DNA of 64,000 nt from positions 930,001 through 994,000 of the forward strand of contig CAVZUK010000003.1 of the NCBI GenBank assembly GCA_963778465.1, read 5' to 3'. Of this stretch, positions 1 through 8,443 are shown in pieces (the first letter of the stretch is position 1; each line of letters opens with the position of its first letter). The notes beneath the pieces were generated by a model. That model was not told where the DNA came from and searched no databases. It saw only the letters and a list, made by a program, of their open reading frames with translations. Origin of the DNA: CAVZBW01 sp963778465 (GTDB lineage: Bacteria > Actinomycetota > Acidimicrobiia > Acidimicrobiales > RAAP-2). A program made the translations under genes and the position numbers.

Positions 1-612
1 CGTCTCGGGATGGATCCGCACGACGGGGTGCTCGGTCTCGTACGCGCGGGCCGCGAACTTCCGGTAGTACTCGATCTGCTCCTGGGTGAGGGCGGTCCGG
101 AGCGCGGAGCTGTCGTGCCGTGCGTAATCGTGCGCGTTGGAGTGCACGGCGCGCAGCCCGTCGGCCAGCGTGCGGAGGTCGTCGGGGAGATCCTCGTAGC
201 CCGCCACCGTGTTGGCCCAGAGGGTGTCGCCGCCCACGTCGGGAATGACCACGGCGCGCAGGATCGAGAAGGTCGGGGGGCGCTCGACGAACGTGACGTC
301 GGTGTGCCACTGGTTGGCCGCGGTGCCGCCCTGCGACTCGAGCTTGAGCACCTCGGGATCCTCCGTGAGGGGCGGCAAGGTCGGGTGGCCGAGCGTCACC
401 GAACCGAGGCGCTCGGCGAACCGGATCTGGGCCGCCGAATCCAGTGACTGGTCGCGGAGGAAGACGACCCGGTGCGCCAGGAGGGCCTGGCGGAGTGCGG
501 CGATGTCGGCGTCGTCGGCGTCCCGGAGATCGATGCCGGACAGCTCGGCGCCGGTGCGACCGGTCTGCCGGCGGACGTCGATGCGGGGCGAGGCGAGGGT
601 CTCGATGGTCAC
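1..612 (-). CDS. TauD/TfdA-family Fe(II)/2-oxoglutarate dioxygenase, 3' end beyond window
   Basis: The first 204 codons are visible; the C-terminus lies left of the window. The family hydroxylates its substrate using 2-oxoglutarate and O2 and often releases sulfite or sulfate from sulfonates or sulfate esters. The N-terminus has the TauD-like pattern GAELSGIDL followed by HRVVFLRDQ. The iron-binding H-x-D is seen in NQWHTDVTF (about residues 101-109). The distal His and the Arg that holds 2-oxoglutarate would lie in the missing part. The GTG start at 612 has AGGGAG about 6 bases upstream. It is divergent from the monooxygenase at 758. The substrate cannot be told from the sequence. Confidence 0.85.
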   Translation of the reverse strand, partial: MTIETLASPRIDVRRQTGRTGAELSGIDLRDADDADIAALRQALLAHRVVFLRDQSLDSAAQIRFAERLGSVTLGHPTLPPLTEDPEVLKLESQGGTAANQWHTDVTFVERPPTFSILRAVVIPDVGGDTLWANTVAGYEDLPDDLRTLADGLRAVHSNAHDYARHDSSALRTALTQEQIEYYRKFAARAYETEHPVVRIHPET

Positions 613-757
613 GGCTGCTCCCTGTGTCGCTGCTCGGAGGGGTTCCGAGGAGTGTTTCCCCGTAACCCGCTAAATATGATGGAAATGATCATAAATAGCC
701 TAGGGGCTCTTCGTCAAACCCGGTACGCTGCTGCGGCACGCTTGGGGGAGACGACGC
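613..757. promoter_or_regulatory. divergent intergenic region with AT-rich palindrome
   Basis: This 145-bp gap between divergent genes contains an AT-rich patch, unusual for this GC-rich DNA, with the perfect 8-bp palindrome ATGATCAT at 685-692. A TACGCT hexamer at 723-728 could be the -10 of the rightward gene, and GGGGGAG lies 7 bases before the ATG at 758. A regulator site is plausible but no regulator is encoded nearby. Confidence 0.3.
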
Positions 758-2203
758 ATGGATCGTCAGCTGAGGTTCGCCATCATCGGCGCCGGCATGG
801 CGGGCATCCTGGCCGCCATCAAGCTGGAGCAGGAAGGGCTCGACGACTTCACGATCTACGAGAAGGCGGATCGGGTCGGCGGGACGTGGCGTGAGAACAC
901 GTACCCGGGGATCGCCTGCGACGTGCCCTCGCACCTCTACAGCTACACCTTTGCCCTCAATCCGGAATGGTCGCACACGTACTCGCCCGGCGCCGAGATC
1001 CAGTCGTACTTCGAGCGGGTGTCGGCGGAGCGGGGCGTCCAGGGTCGCGTCCGCTTCGGCGACGAGGTGGTCGGATGTCGCTTCGAGGGTGGACGCTGGC
1101 ACCTCGAGACGGCGCAGGGTCATCAGGACGAGGTGGACGTGGTCATCGCCGCGACCGGCGTGCTGCACCACCCCCGGTACCCCGACATCGAGGGGCTCGA
1201 CACCTTTGGCGGTGCGTCGTTCCACAGCGCCCGTTGGGACCACGGCGTCCCGCTCGAGGGCGCCCGGGTAGGCATCGTGGGCACCGGGTCCTCGGCGGTG
1301 CAGATCATCAGCGCCATCGTCGGCCGCGTCGGAAAGGTCTCGCTGTTCCAGCGCACCGCGCAGTGGATCATGCCCATCCCCAACCCCGCCTACACCGAGG
1401 AGCAGCGCAGAGAGTTCGGCCAGGACTCTGCGGCCCTCCGCCAGCTCTACGACGGCCTCTCGGAGATCTTCGACGCCTTCTCGGACGGCGTGGTCGACGC
1501 CGACTCCGAGGCGATGCACCGGATCGAGGAGACGTGCTTGGCCAACCTCGAGGACCACGTCACCGACCCGGACCTCCTGGAGCGCCTCCGGCCGAGCTAC
1601 CGCGCCGCATGCAAGCGCCTCATCGTCTCGCCCGACTTCTACGACGCCATCCAGCGGCCCAATGCCGAGCTCGTCACCTCCCACATCGAGCGCGTGGAGC
1701 GCGGGGGCGTGCGGACCGCGGATGGCCGACTCCACGAGCTCGACGTGCTCGTGCTGGCGACCGGCTTCAAAGTCGACGCCTTCATGCGGCCGGTGCGCAT
1801 CCAGGGTCGGGGCGGCCGGGACCTCGATCGGGCCTGGAGCCCACGACCGGAGGCCTACCTCTCCATCTCCGTTCCAGAGTTCCCGAACCTCTTCATGCTC
1901 AACGGGCCCAACGGCCCGGTGGGCAACTTCTCGCTCATCCAGGTGGCGGAGCTGCAGATGAACTACATCCTGCAACTCGTCCAGGAGCTCCGTAGCGGCC
2001 GCACCGAGGTCAGCCCGACGCCCGAGGCGCTCGCCCAGTTCGAGGCCGACCGCCTGGAGGCCTCCCGGCACACCATCTGGTCGACCGGTTGCCGGAGCTG
2101 GTACCTCGACGACCGTGGGGTGCCGATGGTGTGGCCCTGGCCGTTCTCACGCTTTCGCGAGGCCATGGCCAAGCCCGAGCTCGCCGCCTACGACCTGCGC
2201 TGA
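758..2203 (+). CDS. flavin-dependent Baeyer-Villiger-type monooxygenase
   Basis: This 481-residue class B flavoprotein monooxygenase would insert oxygen next to a ketone using FAD and NADPH. It has an N-terminal FAD Rossmann motif GAGMAG (residues 11-16), the conserved GGTW and YPGxxCDxPSHLYSY segment, a second nucleotide motif GTGSSA (about 175-180), and the Baeyer-Villiger fingerprint F-x-G-x3-H-x3-W-D seen as FGGASFHSARWD at 150-161. Length is within the family's 480-550 range. GGGGGAG lies 7 bases before the ATG. With the dehydrogenases and CoA-ester genes around it, a role in opening a cyclic or side-chain ketone is likely; the substrate is inferred only. Confidence 0.88.
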   Translation: MDRQLRFAIIGAGMAGILAAIKLEQEGLDDFTIYEKADRVGGTWRENTYPGIACDVPSHLYSYTFALNPEWSHTYSPGAEIQSYFERVSAERGVQGRVRFGDEVVGCRFEGGRWHLETAQGHQDEVDVVIAATGVLHHPRYPDIEGLDTFGGASFHSARWDHGVPLEGARVGIVGTGSSAVQIISAIVGRVGKVSLFQRTAQWIMPIPNPAYTEEQRREFGQDSAALRQLYDGLSEIFDAFSDGVVDADSEAMHRIEETCLANLEDHVTDPDLLERLRPSYRAACKRLIVSPDFYDAIQRPNAELVTSHIERVERGGVRTADGRLHELDVLVLATGFKVDAFMRPVRIQGRGGRDLDRAWSPRPEAYLSISVPEFPNLFMLNGPNGPVGNFSLIQVAELQMNYILQLVQELRSGRTEVSPTPEALAQFEADRLEASRHTIWSTGCRSWYLDDRGVPMVWPWPFSRFREAMAKPELAAYDLR

Positions 2204-2253
2204 GTCGAGGTCGCCCGTCGCGCCGGCGAGCGGCCGTCACATGCGAGTGCTGG

Positions 2254-2892
2254 TCACATGCGAAAAGTGGCGGCCCGGAAGCGCTCGACCGTGTCGGGCG
2301 CACCGCGGAGCTCCACCTGGGCCTGACCCGAGCGCCCCGCCAGGTACAGCGCGATCTCGGTTGGCGGCCCTGCCATCACCACCGCGGGGTGGCCGTCCTT
2401 GATCGTCGTGGGGGCAGCGTCCGGGGGCTCCAACACCAGCCCCACCGGCGAGCTCCGGGCCTGCATCTTTCCGAGGAAGCGCAGGCGGTTCCACACCTCG
2501 GCCTCACGGGCCGCGTCGGGCGGCCGGGGATTCCAGCCGGGCCGGGCCCTCCGGACGTCCTCGTGGTGGACGAGGTACTCGAGGGTGTTGGTGGCGCGAT
2601 CCACCGCGTCGATGCGTTGGGGGGACCACGACGGGGGGCCTGCCCGGACCGATTGCACGACCTCGGGGTAGGGGCGGGAGGCCATCTGCTGCTGCACCCT
2701 GCCCAGGTAGCCGGACAGCGCGGGCACGATCAGGCCTGCGGCGGCGTCCGGCCGGCGTTCCCTCACGGCCAGGTGGGCGGCCAAGTCCCGGGTCTGCCAG
2801 CCCTCACACAGTGTGGGGGCCTCGGGCCCGAGCTCGTCCAGCAGGTCGCACAGGGCTTGGCGCTCGGAGCGGGCGATGGACGGCGTACTCAT
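2254..2892 (-). CDS. TIGR03085-type maleylpyruvate-isomerase-N/DinB-fold protein
   Basis: This 212-residue protein has the MDMPI_N four-helix metal-binding fold. Typical pieces are LCEGWQTRDLAAHLAVRERRPD near residues 30-50 and the HHEDVRRA segment near 105-112, which supplies metal-ligand histidines in this family. Related actinobacterial proteins act in mycothiol-linked reactions or are uncharacterised. The ATG at 2892 lies in the third unit of a 20-bp tandem repeat that separates it from the upstream aldehyde dehydrogenase, so the two probably formed a translationally coupled operon before the repeat expanded. The exact function is unknown. Confidence 0.75.
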   Translation of the reverse strand: MSTPSIARSERQALCDLLDELGPEAPTLCEGWQTRDLAAHLAVRERRPDAAAGLIVPALSGYLGRVQQQMASRPYPEVVQSVRAGPPSWSPQRIDAVDRATNTLEYLVHHEDVRRARPGWNPRPPDAAREAEVWNRLRFLGKMQARSSPVGLVLEPPDAAPTTIKDGHPAVVMAGPPTEIALYLAGRSGQAQVELRGAPDTVERFRAATFRM

Positions 2893-2948
2893 GCTGACCA
2901 GATCATGCTCACGCTGACCAGATGATGCTCATGCTGACCAGATGATGC
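2889..2948. repeat. 3 x 20-bp tandem repeat at a gene junction
   Basis: Three head-to-tail 20-bp units (2889-2908, 2909-2928, 2929-2948) differ at only a few positions. Read on the minus strand, one unit encodes the last aldehyde dehydrogenase residues I-I-W-S-A plus its stop, and the last unit contains the ATGA from which the next gene starts. The repeat therefore duplicated a stop/start overlap. Confidence 0.9.
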
Positions 2949-4398
2949 CTTGTGTCTCGCTATAAGCCAAGAGCCCTTGGTCGCCGCGGTCCCGGCCTAT
3001 CCCGCTCATCTTGAAACCGCCGAAGGGTGCTTCCTGCGATTGCTGCCCGGTGTTGATGGCCACGCTGCCCGCCTCGAGGCGCTGCGCCACCTTGAGCGCT
3101 CGGCCCGCGTCATCGGAGAAGACGTAGTCGTTGAGCCCGTACTGGCTGTCGTTGGCGATGGAGACGGCCTCCTCCTCGTCGTCGAACGGGATCATCGTCA
3201 CGACCGGCCCGAAGATCTCCTCGCGGGCGACCGTCAGGTCGTTGGTGCCGACGATCAGGGTGGGCTCCACGTAGAAGCCGCGCTCGAGCCCCGCCGGGCG
3301 TCCTCCTCCGTAGACGACCTCGCCGCCCTCGTCCCGGGCAGTGGCGACGTAGTCCTCCACCCGTCCGCGCTGGACCGCCGAGATGAGTGGGCCGACGATC
3401 GTCGAGGGGTCCGTGGGTTCCCCGACCTTGAGCGCGCCCGCCATCTGTGCGAGTCCGTCTCGGACGGCGTCGAAGACGGATCGCTGGACCAGTGCCCGGG
3501 TCGGTGCCGTGCAGATCTGGCCGGAGTGGAAGGCCCACGTCGAGCCGATGCAGGTGATGGCCGCCTTGAGATCGGCGTCGTCGAACACGATGCAGGCGCC
3601 CTTGCCGCCGAGCTCCAGGAGCAGGCGCTTCATGGAGCGCCCCGCCGCCTCGGCGATGCGCGTGCCCACCGCCGTGGACCCGGTGAAGCTCACCATGTCG
3701 ACGTCCGGCGACTCGACGAGCCGGGAGGCCGGCTCGGGGCCGGCCGAGTTGATCAGGTTGACCACGCCCGGAGGCAAGCCCACCTCCTCGAGCGTCCTCA
3801 CGAGCTCGACCACGGCGAGGGGGTCCTGCGGCGCCGGCTTGATGACCACCGTGTTGCCCGCGGCCAGCGCGGGGGCGACCTTGCCGGCCATGTTGACCAG
3901 CGGGAAGTTGTAGGAGGTGACACAGGTCACCACGCCGACGGGGTGGCGGACCACCATCCCTCCGAGCACCCCACCCGGGGCCAGTGGGGTGGGCTCCATG
4001 ACCTGGGGCATCAGGGGTGTCTGGAGGACGGGGCGGGGGTCGCGCGAGTAGCGCTCGAAACGATCCGCGGCCACCGGAACCTGCATCTTGGACCCGACCG
4101 AGGCCGTGGCCCCGGTCTCCGCGATGACGAGCGGGAGCAGCTCGGGCGCCTTGGCTCGGATCGCCTCGGCGGCACGGCGCATCAGCGCCCCCCGCTCCTC
4201 GACCGGCATCGCCGACCATTCGGGCAGGGCCTCCCTCGCCGCCTGGGCGGCGGCGTCCGCGTCCTGGACCGACGCGTTGGGTGCAGCCCCCACGACCTCT
4301 TCCGTGGCGGGATTGACGATGTCGTAGGTGCCGTCCGAGGCGTCGATCCACTTGCCTCCGATCAAGAGCTGGCGCTCGTCGTGGGTGGTCGTGGACAT
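2929..4398 (-). CDS. NAD(P)+-dependent aldehyde dehydrogenase
   Basis: This 489-residue ALDH-superfamily enzyme oxidises an aldehyde to the acid. It shows SFTGST (238-243) for cofactor binding, the catalytic base Glu262 in LELGGKG, the nucleophile Cys296 in HSGQICTAPTR, and EIFGPV near the C-terminus. Length is standard. It heads a minus-strand pair with the TIGR03085 gene, separated only by the 20-bp repeats that begin at its own stop codon. In this setting it may oxidise an aldehyde from side-chain or ring breakdown, but ALDH substrate cannot be read from sequence. Confidence 0.92.
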   Translation of the reverse strand: MSTTTHDERQLLIGGKWIDASDGTYDIVNPATEEVVGAAPNASVQDADAAAQAAREALPEWSAMPVEERGALMRRAAEAIRAKAPELLPLVIAETGATASVGSKMQVPVAADRFERYSRDPRPVLQTPLMPQVMEPTPLAPGGVLGGMVVRHPVGVVTCVTSYNFPLVNMAGKVAPALAAGNTVVIKPAPQDPLAVVELVRTLEEVGLPPGVVNLINSAGPEPASRLVESPDVDMVSFTGSTAVGTRIAEAAGRSMKRLLLELGGKGACIVFDDADLKAAITCIGSTWAFHSGQICTAPTRALVQRSVFDAVRDGLAQMAGALKVGEPTDPSTIVGPLISAVQRGRVEDYVATARDEGGEVVYGGGRPAGLERGFYVEPTLIVGTNDLTVAREEIFGPVVTMIPFDDEEEAVSIANDSQYGLNDYVFSDDAGRALKVAQRLEAGSVAINTGQQSQEAPFGGFKMSGIGRDRGDQGLLAYSETQGIIWSA

Positions 4399-4433
4399 CT
4401 GGACCTCCGGGCTCGGATGTGGCTGGGCCTCGT

Positions 4434-4448
4434 CTGACGGTCTGTCAG
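4434..4448. promoter_or_regulatory. inverted repeat in divergent promoter region
   Basis: CTGAC-GGTCT-GTCAG is a perfect 5-bp inverted repeat with a 5-bp spacer in the 96-bp gap between the divergent aldehyde dehydrogenase and DUF35 genes. It could be an operator for a TetR- or GntR-type regulator. The evidence is symmetry and position only. Confidence 0.25.
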
Positions 4449-4494
4449 CTCTCGGGCAAGCGTAACGTGTCGACCTGGCCTACCGTCTTGCGGC

Positions 4495-4992
4495 GTGGCG
4501 CTCGAGCACAGCCCCCTCCTGCTCCCGCCGGCCGACGAGGAGTCCGCCGGGTTCTGGGAGGGCACCGAGGCGTGTGAGCTGCGCATCCAGGCCTGCACGA
4601 CGTGCGGCCGACTCCGTCACCCGCCCCGACCGATGTGCCCGTGGTGTCGCAGTACGGGCCGGGCCTGGCGGTCGGTATCGGGCCGGGGGACCATCTGGTC
4701 CTTCGTCGTTCCCCACCCACCGCTGCTGCCCGGGTACTCGGAGCTCTCCCCGTACAACGTGGCGGTGGTCGCGATCGCCGAGGACGAGGGCATCCGCCTG
4801 GCCGGGAACGTCGTTCCCCGCTCCGTCGTGACGCCCGAGGGCGTCGCGGCGCCCGGCGTCCTCGACGACGCCGTCAATCTCGTCGACACCGACACGCTCG
4901 AGATCGGAGCGTCCGTGCACGTGGCGTTCGGGGCACGGCAGGGGCCGGAATCCCAGCGCCTGGTGCTGCCCTACTGGGTGCTGGACGAGTAG
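4495..4992 (+). CDS. Zn-ribbon/OB-fold (DUF35-type) acyl-CoA-associated protein
   Basis: This 165-residue protein has the two-part DUF35 layout: a rubredoxin-like zinc ribbon with Cys34, Cys37, Cys48 and Cys51 (CTTC ... CPWC), then an OB fold beginning near GRGTIWSFVV. DUF35 proteins are usually obligate partners of thiolase-like or hydratase enzymes in CoA-ester catabolism (for example ChsH2 with Ltp2). No thiolase lies beside this copy, so its partner is probably elsewhere, perhaps the Ltp2-type gene at 17328. It starts at a GTG. Confidence 0.8.
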   Translation: MALEHSPLLLPPADEESAGFWEGTEACELRIQACTTCGRLRHPPRPMCPWCRSTGRAWRSVSGRGTIWSFVVPHPPLLPGYSELSPYNVAVVAIAEDEGIRLAGNVVPRSVVTPEGVAAPGVLDDAVNLVDTDTLEIGASVHVAFGARQGPESQRLVLPYWVLDE

Positions 4993-5008
4993 CTCGGGGC
5001 CGGGCCGG

Positions 5009-6205
5009 TCAGGAGAAGGCGGCCAGGTAGGGGACGTTGTTCGAGAACCCGACCCGGGCCATCGCGACGGGCCGCGGGGGCGTGATCTCCGGCGCAGCGG
5101 CATGCACGGGCGTGTACAGCAGGTAGACGCCGCCCGAGGACACGTAGACCGAGGGCTCGCCCGGCCCGGAGCCCTGGTCGTTCGACCCGAGGAACGGCTC
5201 TGACCCGAGGGAGTGGCAGGGGCCCGTCACGGAGGCGCAGCTCGCCACCCCGATGCCGTAGTAGGGCTGGTTGAACCAGTTGGCGGAGAAGAACAGGTAG
5301 TAGGCACCGGCGATGTCGATCATCTGGGGCGACTCGACGATCGTGCCCTCCCACGACTGGTCGGGCTGGAAGATCTCGCTCGCCTGGCCGAGCAGCTGCT
5401 GGCCGTTCGCGCTGAGGCGTTGGGCCCAGATGCTCGTCAGCCCCCCCTGATCGGGACCGGGGGTGTCGGGGTCGGCGTTGTCGTCGGCCTTCCAGTCGAG
5501 CCAGAGGTTGCCTTGCGGATCCACGTAGGTCCGGGGATCGATGGAACCCCGATGGTCGATCTGGCAGACGATCGGCCTCTGCTCGGCGACGAAGGGGCCG
5601 GTCGGCTTTGCGCCGAAGGCTGCGCCGATGCACTGGATGGACGGGTCGGACCCCGTCACGGTGCCGGTGAAGTACAGCGCCCAACCTCCCTGGACCCGCT
5701 GGACGGCGGGAGCCCAGACGTTCTCCGAGGTCCAGTTCGGCAGCCTTGGGAGGGCCTCGTGGGTGGAGGTCCATTTCCCGACGGTGGGGCCGACGTGCAC
5801 GACGACGTGCTGATTGTTGGCAAAGCCTCCGCCCGTCGTGTACAGGAGGTAGTCCCCGCCGAGATGGAGGAGCGAGGGGTCGGTCGCGTCGTAGTTCGTC
5901 GAAAGGATCATGCGGGCCGGTGCATCCGGATTGCTCAGCGCCGGCGGATGGAGCGCCGCCGCCGTCGGCTGGACGTCCACGAAGTCCTGCGAACGCTGGT
6001 TCCCGAGCGATTGGGCTTGCCGGTGCGAAGAGGAGCCGGAAGAGGAGCCGGCCGAGCCGTGCTCTGAGGGCGCGGCGGAGGCGGCGGATCCCGCCACCAG
6101 GGAGACCGCCAGGCAGGCCACGCACGTCAACCCGAGGGCGAGCCGGACCGCCCAGCACCGAGCCAGCGCGCCGGCGGTTCCGAGGGGGGGCCGTGCTACG
6201 CCCAT
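5009..6205 (-). CDS. secreted GH43-like five-bladed beta-propeller protein
   Basis: This 398-residue exported protein has a signal peptide (hydrophobic core LALGLTCVACLAVSLVAG, then ASAAPS) and a Ser/Gly/Gln-rich linker to about residue 95. The propeller follows, with GH43-like sites: TDPSLLHLGGDYLLY (possible base Asp), SIDPRTYVD with Asp223 (pKa-tuning Asp), and VESPQM (candidate acid Glu). GH43-type enzymes cleave arabinan, xylan or galactan linkages; many bacterial relatives are uncharacterised. The reading frame stays open far upstream, but the signal peptide fixes the ATG at 6205. It is related to the tandem pair at 11075 and 12139. Confidence 0.72.
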   Translation of the reverse strand: MGVARPPLGTAGALARCWAVRLALGLTCVACLAVSLVAGSAASAAPSEHGSAGSSSGSSSHRQAQSLGNQRSQDFVDVQPTAAALHPPALSNPDAPARMILSTNYDATDPSLLHLGGDYLLYTTGGGFANNQHVVVHVGPTVGKWTSTHEALPRLPNWTSENVWAPAVQRVQGGWALYFTGTVTGSDPSIQCIGAAFGAKPTGPFVAEQRPIVCQIDHRGSIDPRTYVDPQGNLWLDWKADDNADPDTPGPDQGGLTSIWAQRLSANGQQLLGQASEIFQPDQSWEGTIVESPQMIDIAGAYYLFFSANWFNQPYYGIGVASCASVTGPCHSLGSEPFLGSNDQGSGPGEPSVYVSSGGVYLLYTPVHAAAPEITPPRPVAMARVGFSNNVPYLAAFS

Positions 6206-6252
6206 CGCAAGGGCACGGCGACGGCGAAACACGCCGGGAATGGTACCCGGGA

Positions 6253-7248
6253 CTACGTGGAGATAAGGGGCATCACCGAGCCGCCGAACGCCGCGATCTG
6301 GTCGCAGAGCTCGTCGGCGGAGCGGCACATGAAGCGCACCTGGATGTGGTTGACCCCCATGCCGACCAGCTCGCGCAGGGACTCGGCGATCGGCTCCGGG
6401 TCGCCGCGAAGGACGACGTCCGGCAGCGACCAGGACGGATCCCCGCCGGAGCCACCGCCCACGAGGTAGATCGGCTCGGCGATGGTGCCGATGTCGAGCG
6501 GTGCGCCCCCGCGCAGGCGCTCCCGCATCTCCTTGAGCTCGGAGATCTGTCCCGGGAGGTCGCGGCGGGGCGTGCCCTGAGGAAGCCAGCCGTCGCCGAG
6601 GGCCGCCGTGCGCCGCAGGGCCCGCCGGGAGGACCCTCCGACCCAGATGGGGGGCCTCGGGGACTGGACGGGCCTCGGTGCCACTCCCATGCCCCGCTCC
6701 GGCCATCGCGGACCGGGCAGCTCGGGAAACTCGTCGACGAGGGCGCGTGCCAGCGCGACCATCGCCTCGTCCGTCGCGGGACCGCGATCCGCGAAGTCGC
6801 CGGCCAACATCTCGTACTCCTCCTGGACGTGGCCGGCGCCCACGCCGACGACGATCCGTCCGCCCGAGAGGAGATCGAGCGTCGCCAGCTCCTTGGCCGC
6901 CCGCAGCGGGTGGCGCTCGGCGAGGATCAGGACGTGTGACAGGAGCCGCACCCTCGAGGTGAACCCGGCGAGCCACCCGAGCGTGGCGACCGTGTCGTAC
7001 CAGATGGTCCCCATCGACCCGGCCAGTCGCTCGGGTATCGCCGTGTGGTCGCAGACGCCCACGTAGAAGAAACCCGCTTCGTCGGCCGCCCGCGCGATCT
7101 GCGCGATCTCGGCCGGTCCGGCCTTGGTCTCCCAGTCGGCCACGTAGAGGCGGGACTGCGACTGGATCGGGAGCTGCATCCCGAAGCCGATCATGCCTTC
7201 GGGCACGATCGAGACCACCTCTCGTGGTGCAATCAGATCCTCGCTCAT
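6253..7248 (-). CDS. LLM-class (F420-dependent-type) oxidoreductase
   Basis: This is a luciferase-like (TIM-barrel) flavin or F420 oxidoreductase of 331 residues. Visible family features are the N-terminal GFGMQLP, AADEAGFFYVGVCDH, ATLGWLAGFTSRVRLLSHVLILAERHPLRAAKELATLDLLSGGR and the glycine-rich VGVGAGHVQEEY. An ATG at 7296 is in frame, but the ATG at 7248 follows AAAGGGGG at good spacing and gives the usual N-terminus, so I start there. Relatives reduce or oxidise hydroxyl, keto or unsaturated substrates. It lies between a secreted GH43-like gene and acyl-CoA dehydrogenases. Confidence 0.85.
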   Translation of the reverse strand: MSEDLIAPREVVSIVPEGMIGFGMQLPIQSQSRLYVADWETKAGPAEIAQIARAADEAGFFYVGVCDHTAIPERLAGSMGTIWYDTVATLGWLAGFTSRVRLLSHVLILAERHPLRAAKELATLDLLSGGRIVVGVGAGHVQEEYEMLAGDFADRGPATDEAMVALARALVDEFPELPGPRWPERGMGVAPRPVQSPRPPIWVGGSSRRALRRTAALGDGWLPQGTPRRDLPGQISELKEMRERLRGGAPLDIGTIAEPIYLVGGGSGGDPSWSLPDVVLRGDPEPIAESLRELVGMGVNHIQVRFMCRSADELCDQIAAFGGSVMPLIST

Positions 7249-7353
7249 CGGACCCCCTTTGTCTTGGATGGATGTGGTGCCGGACCATGCCGGCACTGGC
7301 GGATGCCGGGGCGGCGCACGTCGGCCTCACCGGAGTCGGGGGCCGACAGCGGC

Positions 7354-8439
7354 TCAGACGAGGGTGGCCACCGTCTCCGCCAGCTGCGCCGGCGTGCCGA
7401 GGCTGGTGGCCAGCACGCGCGCCCGCTTCAGGTAGAGGTGCACCGGCACCTCCCAGGTGAACCCCATTCCGCCGTGGACCTGTATGCACCCTCGGGCGTT
7501 GGCGATGGCCGCCTCGTCAGCCAGCAGCTTGGCCCCGCTCGCGCTCCGGAGGAGCACCTGGCCCGTGCTCGTGCCCGAGCTCTCTGCCTCGAACTCGGCG
7601 GCCTCCGGTTGATCGGCCAGCGCGGCGGCGGCGTGCACGGCGCATCGCGCCGCCTCCGAGCGCACGAGCATGTCGGCGCACAGGTGCTTGATCGCCTGGA
7701 AGCTCCCGATCGGCCGGCCGAACTGCTGGCGCTGCTGGGCGTAGTCCGTGGCCAGCTCCACGCAACGGGCCGCCATCCCGACCTGTAGCGCGGCGGAGAC
7801 GACGAGGCCCCGCTGTCGCAGCCGCTCGCTCGAGACCTCGGCGCCCGATCCGTCGACCGAGGAGGGTTCGAGGTCCACGCCGGGCAACGGATCCTCGGCC
7901 CGCCACAGCGGCGTGAGCGGGTCGAGCGTTCGTGCGACCCGGGTGGCGGTGCCCCGGACCTTCTCCACGTCGACGAGCACCGCGGGATCCGGCGCCGGGC
8001 CTCCGTCGTCGGCGGGCTCGGACAGGACGATGAGCCCGTCGAGCGATCCCAGGTGCTCGATCAGGGTCGGCAGCCGGATCGTCCCCGCGGAGGGCGGGGC
8101 GGACCGCACGGTGACCCCCACCTGCGCAAGGCCCTGCGCGGCCCCCGGGACCAGGTCCGCCGCCACGAACGTGCCCACGAGCGGACCCGGCACGAGCGCG
8201 CGACCGAGCTCCTCGAAGACCACCGCGGCGTCGGCCATCCCGAGACCGACCCCCCCCTGGTCCTCGGGCAGGGTCACTGAAAAGACCCCGGCCTCCCCGA
8301 GCTCGCGCCAGCCGTCGAGGTCGACGACCGTCTCCGCCCCTTCCCGCGCCCGGATGCGCTCGAGCGGGAAGCGCCCCTCGCACAGGGCTCGCACACCCTC
8401 GGCCAGGGCGATCTGGTCCTCGGTGAGCTGGAAGTTCAT
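7354..8439 (-). CDS. acyl-CoA dehydrogenase, short-subunit type (FadE-like)
   Basis: This 361-residue acyl-CoA dehydrogenase starts MNFQLTEDQIAL and carries the C-terminal flavin-binding core RQQFGRPIGSFQAIKHLCADM and QVHGGMGFTWE. It begins 4 bases after the stop of the longer dehydrogenase at 8444-9691. Adjacent short and long subunits of this kind form alpha2beta2 heterotetramers in mycobacterial steroid degradation (FadE26/27, FadE28/29 and similar), in which the two chains share one FAD site. The alpha,beta-desaturation of a steroid-derived CoA thioester is inferred from this organisation and from the ipd/echA20 block downstream. Confidence 0.88.
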   Translation of the reverse strand: MNFQLTEDQIALAEGVRALCEGRFPLERIRAREGAETVVDLDGWRELGEAGVFSVTLPEDQGGVGLGMADAAVVFEELGRALVPGPLVGTFVAADLVPGAAQGLAQVGVTVRSAPPSAGTIRLPTLIEHLGSLDGLIVLSEPADDGGPAPDPAVLVDVEKVRGTATRVARTLDPLTPLWRAEDPLPGVDLEPSSVDGSGAEVSSERLRQRGLVVSAALQVGMAARCVELATDYAQQRQQFGRPIGSFQAIKHLCADMLVRSEAARCAVHAAAALADQPEAAEFEAESSGTSTGQVLLRSASGAKLLADEAAIANARGCIQVHGGMGFTWEVPVHLYLKRARVLATSLGTPAQLAETVATLV

Positions 8440-8443
8440 AGGG

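Noticed and set aside
689..2071. Long minus-strand open frame (460 codons) opposite the monooxygenase
   Set aside because: It is the antisense shadow of a clear flavoprotein gene; high GC keeps several frames open and no domain is seen in it.
5009..7489. An 826-codon minus-strand frame that would fuse upstream sequence to the GH43-like protein
   Set aside because: Only the part after 6205 has a signal peptide and propeller; the upstream part is out-of-frame sequence of the LLM oxidoreductase.
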